A DNA stretch of 64,000 nt, taken from the NCBI GenBank assembly GCA_018401055.1, contig JAGYLB010000085.1:100188-164187 (forward strand). The letters run 5' to 3'. Below are positions 55,338 to 64,000 of the stretch, piece by piece. Numbering within the stretch: the first letter of the stretch is position 1; every line of letters begins with the position of its first letter. The DNA is from Roseicyclus sp. (GTDB lineage Bacteria > Pseudomonadota > Alphaproteobacteria > Rhodobacterales > Rhodobacteraceae). The translations under genes were made by a program, and so were the position numbers. The notes under the pieces are model-generated. The model made no database searches and was not told the origin of the DNA. It saw only the letters and a program-made list of their open reading frames with translations.

Positions 55338-55855
55338 ATGAAGCAGGAGGTTATTCTGGCACAACCCGTGATCGACGCGCCGCGCTTTGTGTTGCGGCTC
55401 CGTTGCGCGCCGTCCGATGCCGGGTTGTTGCGTCTTTACGCCGCCGACAGACGCGTGGCGCAGATGACGACATCGATCCCGCATCCCTATCCGCCCGGCG
55501 CGCCGAGGCCTTCATCGCCAATGCGCAGAAACCGGGGCGCGCGGCCCATGTCTGGGCGCATGGATGCATCGGGCGCGGGCGGCTCGGAACTTCTGGCCTG
55601 ATCGACTGGTCCGTCTGGATCGCGGCCAGACCGAGATTTCCTATTGGGTGGCCCCGGCGATGTGGAACACCGGCCTCGCCTCCGAGGCGGTCAAGACGCA
55701 TGGTCGCGGCCAATCCGCTTGAGGACGAGACCTATTTCGCGAGCGTCTTTCAGGACAATCCAGGATCGGCCCGGGTGCTGACGAATGCGGGCTTCGACTA
55801 TCTTGGCGATGCCGAGGCCTATTCGGTCGCGCGCGGCGCCAAGCTTGCGACCTGA
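55338..55855 (+). CDS. GNAT-family N-acetyltransferase, frameshifted
   Basis: It starts MKQEVILAQPVIDAPRFVLR with GGAGG upstream. RVAQMTTSIPHPYPPGA and AFIANAQK are the RimJ/RimL-like GNAT start. The acetyl-CoA-binding part (ISYWVAPAMWNTGLASEAVK after repair) and ASVFQDNPGSARVLTNAGFD end the fold. Two or three indels (near 55510 and 55600) break it. GNAT genes of this kind usually lie between rpmA and obgE in Rhodobacteraceae. The substrate is unknown. Confidence 0.82.
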
Positions 55856-56063
55856 CCTATCTGCGCAAACCGGTCAGATCTTGAAGCGCGCCACCGCGCC
55901 CGGACTTGAGCCGGGGCGCGCTTGGTAGTATCGCCCCATCCAAGGGGCTATTCGCGCGACCGCTGTCCGGCCCCGCGCGGAGACAGCCTTGCGATCATTC
56001 CAGCTAAAGGGGCGGCTGGGCACGATGCGCGCACATCCCCTGGCGCGTCATAAGGCCAAAGCC

Positions 56064-57086
<1,023 letters not shown>

Positions 57087-57099
<13 letters not shown>

Positions 57100-58218
57100 T
57101 CCCCGAACCTGCCCGCGCCCGGCGGCTGGTGGTCAAGATCGGTTCGGCGCTTCTGGTGGACCGGGTCACGGGCGCCTTGCTCAAGACCGATTGGGTCGCG
57201 GCTCTGGCTGGGGACGTGGCGCGGATCAAGGCGCGCGGCACCGGACGTGATCCTTGTTCCCTCGGGCTCTGATCGCGCTTGAGGCGGGGCGCTGCTCTCT
57301 GGCGCGCGCGCGCTCTCGCTGGACGAGGCGCAGGCCGCCGCCGCCGTGGGGCAGATCCGGCTGGCGCGCGCCTATGAGGAGGTCTGCGCCCCCATGGCAT
57401 CACCACCGCGCAGGTGCTTTTGACGCTGGACGACAGCGCCGACCGGCGGCGCTATCTCGATACACGCGGACCACGCTGGCCACGTTTCGGGCTTTGGCGC
57501 GGTGCCGATCGTCAACGAGAACGACACCATCGCCACCGACGAGATCCGTTATGGCGACAATGACCGGCTGGCCGCCAATGTCGCGGTGATGGCGGGCGCC
57601 GGATCAGCTTGTGCTGCCGGTGGCGATGTCGATTCTGGTCCTATTCCGGGAACCCGCAGCAAGATCCGGCGGCCACGCGTTTCGCCGTTGATCGAGGCGA
57701 TCACGCCGGGGATCGAGGCGATGGCGGGCGATGCGGGCTCGGGCCTGTCCAAGGGCGGCATGAAGACCAAGCTGATGGCCGCCAAGACCGCGACCGCGGC
57801 GGGCTGTGTCATGGCGATCACCGAAGGCTCGGCGCTGCGTCCCCGCTGGCCGCACTTGAGGCGGGCGCCAATGGCCACATGGTTCACCGCCACGCTGGAC
57901 CCGCAGACCGCGCGCAAGGCATGGATTTCGGCGATGAAGCCCAAGGGCATAGCTGGTTCTGATGCAGGTGCCGCTGCCGCATTGGGGCAGGGCAAGCCGT
58001 CTTCTGCCCGCAGGCGTGGTCGCTGTCAGTGGCGATTTCCACCGCGGCGACCTGGTCGAGATCGACGGTCCCGGGGCTTGCGTCTGGGACTTGGCCTGTC
58101 GCGCTATACCGCGCTTGAGGCCCGCGCCATCGCCGGGCACCGCTCGGACGAGATCGAGGCGATCCTTGGCTACCCCGGGCGCGCGGCGCTGATCCATCGC
58201 GACGATATGGCGGTTTAG
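57087..58218 (+). CDS. proB: Glutamate 5-kinase, frameshifted
   Basis: It starts [20 protein letters not shown], with the GS...LV kinase start. Further come [20 protein letters not shown] (after repair), [20 protein letters not shown] and [12 protein letters not shown] (substrate and nucleotide binding), then [20 protein letters not shown] and a PUA-domain end with [20 protein letters not shown] and HRDDMAV. At least six indels break it. It makes glutamyl-5-phosphate, the first step of proline synthesis, and is followed by proA. Confidence 0.93.
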
Positions 58219-58310
58219 CCGGTAACTGGTTCACAGTTTTGCAATTATCGGCTTCACCTGCATAAAAGGACAGTCTATCCTTTTGGCTTCACAGATGCGG
58301 AGCCTGGCCA

Positions 58311-59579
58311 ATGCTTGATCGTAACCCCAATATCGAAGCGGTGATGTCGGGCATCGGCGCACGGGCCGCGACGCGGCGCAATTGCTGGCCTTTGCCTCGG
58401 CCCAAAGCAAGGCGCATGCCTCTGCGCGCGGCTGCCGACGCCCTTTGAGGCGCCGCCAAGGAGATTGTCGCCGTCAACGAAAAGCGACATGGATTTCGCC
58501 CGCGAGAAGGGGATTTCCGCCGCGATGCTGGACCGGCTGATGCTGGACGAACCCCGGATCGCGGCGATGGCCACGGCGCTGCGCGCGATTGCGGCGCAGC
58601 CCGACCCGGTCGGGCAGGTGATCAGCGAATGGGACATGCCAAGCGGGCTGCACATCCGCCGGGTCCGCACACCGCTTGGGGTGATCGGGGTGATCTACGA
58701 AAGCCGGCCCAATGTGACCGCCGATGCGGGCGCCTTGTGCCTGAAATCGGGCAATGCGGTGATCTTGCGGGGCGGCTCGGAAAGCTTTCATTCCTCGGGC
58801 GTTCTGGTCGACTGCCTGCACGAGGGCTGCGCGCGGCGGACCTGCCTGAGGATGCCATCCAGCTTGTGCCGACGCGCGACCGGGCGGCGGTCTCGAGCAT
58901 GCTGGGGATGGTCGGCGTGATCGACGTGATCGTGCCGCGCGGGGCGGGGCCTTGTCGAACTGGTCCAGCGCGAGGCGCGGGTGCCGGTCTTTGCCCATCT
59001 CGAAGGCATCTGCCATGTCTATGTCGACGCCGCCGCCGATCCGGAAAAGGCGCTGCGGGTGCTGTTGAACGCCAAGACCCGTCGCCCCAGTGCCTGCGGG
59101 GCCGCCGAATGCCTCTTGATCCATCAAGATGTGGTCGACCGCATCGGGGCGGGCCTGATCCGCGCGCTTGCTCGACGCCGGGGTCGAGGTGCGCGCGCGA
59201 CGAGGCGCTGTTGCATGTTCCGGGCACCGTGCCTGCCACTGAGGCCGATTGGGGCAAGGAGTTCCTTGACCTGATCATCGCGGCCCGCGTCGTGCCCGAT
59301 ATCGACGGGGCCATCGCCCATATCCGGCGCTACGGCTCCAACCATACCGAGGCGATCGTGACCGAGGACGCCGGCGTCAGCGGATCTGTTCTTCAGCCGT
59401 CTGGACAGCGCGATCCTGATGCACAACGCCTCGACGCAATTCGCGGATGGCGGGAATTCGGCATGGGCGCCGAGATCGGCATCGCCACGGGCAAGCTGCA
59501 TGCGCGCGGCCCTGTGGGGGCCGAACAGCTGACAAGCTTCAAGTATCTGGTGACCGGCGACGGAGCCGTGCGCCCCTGA
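58311..59579 (+). CDS. proA: Gamma-glutamyl phosphate reductase, frameshifted
   Basis: It starts at ATG 58311 ([19 protein letters not shown]). Then come [59 protein letters not shown] and [20 protein letters not shown], where the catalytic Cys lies in PSACGAAE. The end is [20 protein letters not shown]. Six or so indels are present. It reduces glutamyl-5-phosphate to glutamate semialdehyde. Together with proB it forms the proline pathway block behind obgE. Confidence 0.93.
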
Positions 59580-59652
59580 CGCCGGGGCCCTGCGCTTTGG
59601 GCGATTGACGCGGGCGGCCCGTCTGATACCACGGCCTGCCGACCATTTGCCG

Positions 59653-60856
59653 ATGGAAACCCCGATGACCGACCGCCCGCAACAGCCGCCCCGAAACCCT
59701 CGTGCGCCGGACCGATTTCCCGACCAGCATCAGCCGGGCGGTGGTCACGCCGCTGCAGCCTTCGGTGGTCTATGCCTCGCCCTCGCCTGATGCGCTGGAC
59801 GCGCAATACGAGGGCGCACGCAAGGGCTATACCTATGCCCGCGAAGGCCATCCCAATGCCACGCTTCTGGCGCAGAAGATCGACATGCTGGAAGGGGCCG
59901 AGGGCGGCGCTGATCACGGGCTCGGGGATGGCGGCGGTCACGGCTACTTTGATGGGGCTGATGGGGGCGGGCGATCACGTCGTCGGCGGTGACCAGCTAT
60001 ATGGCCGGTCGCTGCGCCTGATGCATCAGGACCTGAACCGCTTCGGGATCGCCACGACACTGGCCGATCCGACCGATGCACGCGCGCATCGCCGCGGCGA
60101 TCCGCCCCGAGACGCGGATGATCCTGCTTGAGGTCGTCTCGAACCCCACGCTCAGGGTGGCCGACATGAAGGGCATCGCGCGCGTCGCACAAGAGGCGGG
60201 CGTGCTGCTGGTGGTGGACAACACCTTCACCACGCCCATGGGTTTCCGCCCGCTGGAGCACGGGGCCGATATCGTGATCCATTCGGTGACCAAGCTGCTG
60301 GCGGGGCATTCGGATGTGACCCTTGGCTATGTGGCCACCCGCGATCCGGCCCTGCGCGAAGCCAGATCTATGATTTCGCCGTGACAACCGGCATGACCCC
60401 CAGCCCCTATGATTGCTGGCTGGCCGAGCGGGGCTTTACACCTTCGGGCTGCGCTTCGACCGGGCCGAGGCCAATGCAGCCGCGCTGGCCGATCATCTGG
60501 CCGGGCCTTCCGGGGGTGGCGCGCGTGTTTGTATCCCGGGCGCGCCGATCACCCCGATCACGCCCGCGCCCGCGACCTTCTGGGCGGGCGCTTCGGCAAT
60601 ATGCTCAGTTTCGTGATCAAGGGCGGCCGGGCCGAGGCCAACCGCATGATCGAGGCGGTCCCGCAACTGGCCTTCGCGCCCACGCTTGGCGATGTCGGCA
60701 CCACGATAAGCCATCCGGCCTCCTCGTCGCATCGCGCGCTGACGCCCGAGGCGCGCGCGGCGCTTGGCATGCCCAGGGTTCTTCCGCGTCAGTGTCGGGA
60801 TCGAGGAGATCGCGCTTCTGAAATCCGATTTCACCCAGGCGCTGACCGCGATCTGA
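59653..60856 (+). CDS. Cys/Met-metabolism PLP-dependent enzyme (cystathionine lyase/synthase type), frameshifted
   Basis: It starts METPMTDRPQQPPRNP. After repair it reads VTPLQPSVVYASPSPDALDA, KGYTYAREGHPNATLLAQKI, ALITGSGMAAVTATLMGLMG and GDHVVGGDQLYGRSLRLM. VVDNTFTTPMGFRPLEHGAD and HSVTKLLAGHSDVTLGYV contain the PLP-binding Lys. SFVIKGGRAEANRMIEAV and TTISHPASSSHRAL end the fold. About 400 residues. Four or five indels. Whether it is a beta-lyase (metC), gamma-synthase or gamma-lyase cannot be told from the sequence. Confidence 0.85.
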
Positions 60857-60858
60857 GG

Positions 60859-61243
60859 TTACAAAAGGCGAAAGGCCGGGCGCACCGCCAAAAGCACGAG
60901 GTCGAAATCCACCGAAGGGCAGGGCTTTCGACCTCGGCCCCTGACCAGCCGGGCATCGGGCAAGGTCGGGGTCAGCGCAAGATAGCGCCCGCGATAGCCA
61001 AGCCGCGCCAATTGGCAGGCCATCTCGACGCAATCGAAATCGCCCGCGACCAGCGGCGTCAGTGGATCAACGAGGGTGCGGCCCCGTCATCGCGTGCCGC
61101 GACAGATCACCGAACGCCAGCCGCGCAACCTGGGCCGAGGGGGCAAGCACATGACGTGGCAGCATCTTCAATGTGCTTTGCGCCAGCCCCACGGCCAGCA
61201 CGCGCACCCAGTTCCGGGCTGCTGCGATCCTTGGGCGCGGCCA
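60859..61243 (-). CDS. Conserved hypothetical protein, frameshifted
   Basis: On the minus strand two linked frames read RVLAVGLAQSTLKMLPRHVL, QVARLAFGDLSRHAMTG and then VDPLTPLVAGDFDCVEMACQ, LARLGYRGRYLALTPTLPDA, VDFDLVLLAVRPAFRLL-stop. The pattern of even, non-random codon use and the hydrophobic strand/helix alternation suggest a real gene of about 130 residues. I do not recognise a family or function. The start is uncertain. It faces the PLP enzyme gene tail to tail. Confidence 0.5.
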
Positions 61244-61486
61244 TGTGACGGAGTATATTTTTCAACTTTGTCAGAACTTTCCGAGGCGCAGTTTATCCAA
61301 GGTGCAGCTTTCCCGAAACGGCGGGACCAAAGGCGCCAGCCGACGCCGAAACCTTGAAGCCCGGGACGGGCAGGGCGTTCAGACCGGCGCCGCCTCTCAG
61401 CGCAGTTGTGACATATCCGGAAACCGGGTAACGGCCAGAGCAGCGTTCCGTTTAACCCAAGCCCTTTTAGCAGTGATCGAGTTGCC

Positions 61487-62561
61487 ATGACCCCGCAAAC
61501 CCCTGATCCGACCATTGCGCACCTGCTTGACGCGGTGCCCGATCCGATGGTCTTCATCTCGCCGTCCGGCGTGATCGACATCGCCAATCCACCCGCCGTG
61601 GCGCTTCTGGGCGGCTGGATCGCGGGGCGGAACTATATCACCGTCCTGCGCCAGCCTTTGCTTCTGGCCCGGATCGAACGCGCGCTTCTGGACGGGAGGC
61701 GGGAACCAGCCGTTTCGTGCAGGCCGATCAGGCCGGGGAGACAGTGTTCCGGGTGACGATCCGTCCGCTTGATGGCGCGGTGTCGGGCGCGGGCGGGGTG
61801 CTTGTGCATTTCCAGGATGTCACCCATCTGCGCGAAGCCGAAGAGATGCGCCGCGATTTCGTGGCCAATGTCAGCCATGAATTGCGCACGCCGCTGACCG
61901 CGATCCTGGGGTTCATCGAGACGCTGAAGGGGCCTGCGCGCAACGACACGGCCGCACAGGAGCGGTTCCTGGGCATCATGGAGGATGAGGCGCGGCGCAT
62001 GAACCGGATGATCTCGGACCCGCTGTCGCTCAGCCGGGTCGAGGGGCAGGAGCGTCAGCGCCCCTCGGAGGAGGTGGACCTGGCCCTTGTGCTGTCGCGC
62101 GTGATGGCGGCCCTGCGGCCCATGGCCGAGGATCGGGAGCAATCCGCTGTTGCTGGCGCTGCCCGATCCCGGCGACCGGGGCTTCGATCCGGCTCAAGGG
62201 GATCCTGATCAGCTGACGCAGGTGTTCCTGAACCTTGCCGAGAACGCGTTGAAATACGGCGGGGCCGGCAAACCCGTGCAGATCACCGTGAGCCTGCGGA
62301 CATGGCACCGGCAGCCATGAAGGGCGCGGTCCGCTGCAGGTGGATGTGGACCGACAAGGGCGAGGGGATCGACCCGCTGCACCTGCCGCGCCTGACCGAG
62401 CGGTTCTATCGCGTCGACACCACCGCAGCCGGGCCATGGGGGGCACCGGGCTTGGACTGGCCATCGTCAAGCATATCGTCAACCGACATCGCGGACGGCT
62501 GCGGATCGCGTCGGAGCTTGGGGAAGGCAGCACATTTTCGGTGATCCTTCCGTGTGAATAG
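61487..62561 (+). CDS. PhoR-like sensor histidine kinase, frameshifted
   Basis: It starts [24 protein letters not shown] domain ([20 protein letters not shown] to [20 protein letters not shown]) is followed by His[22 protein letters not shown] (phospho-His). The ATPase domain then has an N-box [11 protein letters not shown], and [20 protein letters not shown] with [13 protein letters not shown]. Four indels are present. There are no membrane helices at the start, as in some PhoR homologues. No pst/phoB genes are in view, so the phosphate link is by similarity only. Confidence 0.82.
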
Positions 62562-62645
62562 CGGCTTGTGGCGTGGGTCGAAACGGATTGAAGCCCTGTG
62601 AAGCAGGGTCGCTAGGGGGCGATTTTCCGAATTGCCGTAAGTCGT

Positions 62646-62659
62646 ATAATCATGATTAT
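62646..62659. promoter_or_regulatory. Perfect 14-bp palindrome upstream of aroQ
   Basis: ATAATCATGATTAT is an exact palindrome in an AT-rich stretch 145 bases before the aroQ start, surrounded by high-GC genes. It could be an operator. The binding protein is unknown; the LuxR-type regulator encoded in the same transcript is one candidate. Confidence 0.4.
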
Positions 62660-62804
62660 GTTAAATAGTGAACAGGCCAAATCTGCCAGGAACCCTGAAC
62701 CCTTGCGGCGGTTTGCAAAGGCATGCACAACCTAGCCCCGTGCTGTCTCGACACTGGCCCGGCGTCCACCCTATAAGCTGGTCTCGAATATTGGGAGCTG
62801 TGTA

Positions 62805-63256
62805 ATGAAAATTCTCGTGTTGAACGGACCCAATCTGAACCTCCTGGGCACGCGAGCTCTGGGATCTACGGCCATGCGACGCTGGCCGATATCGAGGCTG
62901 CGCCACGCATCGCGGCCGGCGATGCGATCGGCGCCGGCATCACCTTTGCGCAGTCCAACCACGAAGGCGCGCTGGTCGACGCGATCCATGCCGCGCGCGG
63001 CACCCAGGACGGGATCATCCTGAACGCGGGTGCCTATACGCACAGCTCGATCGCCCTGCGTGATGCGATCAGTGCGATTGCCCTGCCGGTGGTCGAATTG
63101 CACCTGTCCAACACCCATGCGCGTGAAAGCTTCCGCCATGTCTCGATGATCGCCCCGGTGTGTATTGGCGTGATCGCGGGTTTCGGGGCCGCGGGTTACC
63201 CGCTGGCGATCCGGGCCCTTGCGGAACATTCAGGCTTTGTTTCACCCGCGGCATGA
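62805..63256 (+). CDS. aroQ: 3-dehydroquinate dehydratase type II, frameshifted
   Basis: MKILVLNGPNLNLLGTR is the signature start. After an indel near 62850 come HATLADIEAA, FAQSNHEGALVDAIHAARGT, GIILNAGAYTHSSIALRDAI, VVELHLSNTHARESFRH and CIGVIAGFGAAGYPLAIRAL. The catalytic Tyr region (IYGHATL) is shifted; the His is in LHLSNTHARE. About 149 residues, normal size. It converts 3-dehydroquinate to 3-dehydroshikimate. Its stop overlaps the next start as ATGA. Confidence 0.93.
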
Positions 63257-64000
63257 GACGGATCAAACCCTATCTGGGCATGAAATCCGTCGAGGAGCTT
63301 TGGGCCCATCACACCCGGCAGATGGCCGAGTTTGGCTTTGACGTCTGCTCTATGCCTATAAACGCTGCAATTTCAAGACCTGGGTGACCCCAAGGACGCG
63401 CTGAACCTGACCAGCCATCACCCAGCTGTTATCGAGGGCCATGTCGACAGGGGCCTGTTTCAGAGGTGGCCCCGCTGCAGATGGGCGACCAGGGGCTTAT
63501 CAGATCACTGGGTTGGCGGCATGTTCTGGCGGCTGCCTCGAGGCACGCGCTTGCCAGGCGACGCCAGGTTCGAGCCTCGCCAGCGCTCTGGCGCTTGTGT
63601 GCGAACGCGGTCAACTGGATGGCCATGGACTTATGGCGTGCGCGGCGTATCCCGGGCTGACGGCGCGATCCCGGTCTGTCGCAAGACGATGTCGCGACGC
63701 GGCTGGGCGCGCGATGGCGAGGTGATCGAGATGCTCAACCATGTCGCGCATCTGTGCATCTTGCAATTGCCCGCCACGGGGCAAAGCCGGATGTTGACCG
63801 CGCGTCAGGCGGAGGTTCTGGAACTGGTGGCGGATGGCAAGACGATCAGGACATTGCGATCTTGGATCGCAATGGCGACGGTGGAAAAACTCTGGGCGCG
63901 CGCGACCGCTGGCGTGGAAACCACGGCGTACGCGCAAGGCCTCGATCCTGAACCAGATTTTCTTGCGGATCGGTTCGGCCCCAAGTCGGCGGGCCCGCCC
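63253..64000 (+). CDS. LuxR-type regulator with autoinducer-binding domain, frameshifted, partial
   Basis: It starts MRRIKPYLGMKSVEELWAHH. After repair FGFDRLLYAYKRCNFKTW, GDPKDALNLTSHHPAVIEGH and VDRGLFQ are the start of an autoinducer-binding domain, with EMLNHVAHLCILQLPATGQS at its end. The HTH follows as LTARQAEVLELVADGKTI and VATVEKL. The gene has no stop before the window edge. Four or more indels are present. It overlaps aroQ by four bases (ATGA). No luxI-type synthase is visible, so it may be an orphan (solo) receptor. Confidence 0.78.

Overview
The window looks like a chromosome segment of an alphaproteobacterium, most likely order Rhodobacterales (Rhodobacteraceae/Paracoccaceae). 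The reasons are the high-GC coding style, the block rplU-rpmA-GNAT-obgE-proB-proA, an L21 protein with a C-terminal helix-hairpin-helix extension, and the mix of TRAP and tricarboxylate transporters. Many host genes are broken by one- or two-base indels, including genes that are normally essential (obgE, rplU) and proA, proB and aroQ. pepN, glpR, rpmA and three of the four transposases are clean. I read most breaks as sequence errors, so genes are annotated over their full span with the breaks noted. Break points and some starts are approximate.

Layout. 0.2-3.1 kb: photolyase, DUF2256 protein and Hint-domain protein in one minus-strand operon, then a small membrane protein. 3.3-7.2 kb: pepN, a DUF1624 acyltransferase-like membrane protein, and a lysophospholipid acyltransferase cut off by an insertion sequence. 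7.2-12.9 kb: an IS3-family element carrying an IS110-family and an IS256-family element inside it, followed by IS21-like terminal repeats and a second, decayed IS256-type element. 13.1-17.1 kb: a universal stress protein and a TctCBA transporter. 17.2-21.2 kb: glycerol module (glpK, glpD, divergent glpR with an operator between). 21.2-25.7 kb: a TAXI-type TRAP transporter followed by a tetronate-type catabolic operon (otnK-otnC-hyi) interrupted by an IS3 remnant.

25.8-34.0 kb: a visibly AT-richer chaperone-usher pilus locus. It has four spore-coat-U pilins, a chaperone, a lytic transglycosylase that appears continuous with the usher, a tip-like protein and a divergent HTH regulator. 34.5-37.4 kb: a winged-helix/TPR-like regulator and a TpsB-like outer-membrane protein. 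38.6-43.9 kb: one very large gene combining a DEDDh exonuclease, a RecQ helicase and a UvrD helicase. 44.3-50.3 kb: a DevBCA-type ABC exporter with its outer-membrane factor and a two-component system in one operon. 50.6-52.6 kb: two sugar/polysaccharide genes. A tRNA-Ser(CGA) at 52.9 kb marks the change to core genes (DUF2059, rplU, rpmA, GNAT, obgE, proB, proA, a Cys/Met PLP enzyme, PhoR-like kinase, aroQ and a LuxR-type regulator running off the end).

The strongest candidates for something new are the transglycosylase-usher fusion in the pilus locus and the exonuclease-RecQ-UvrD protein.
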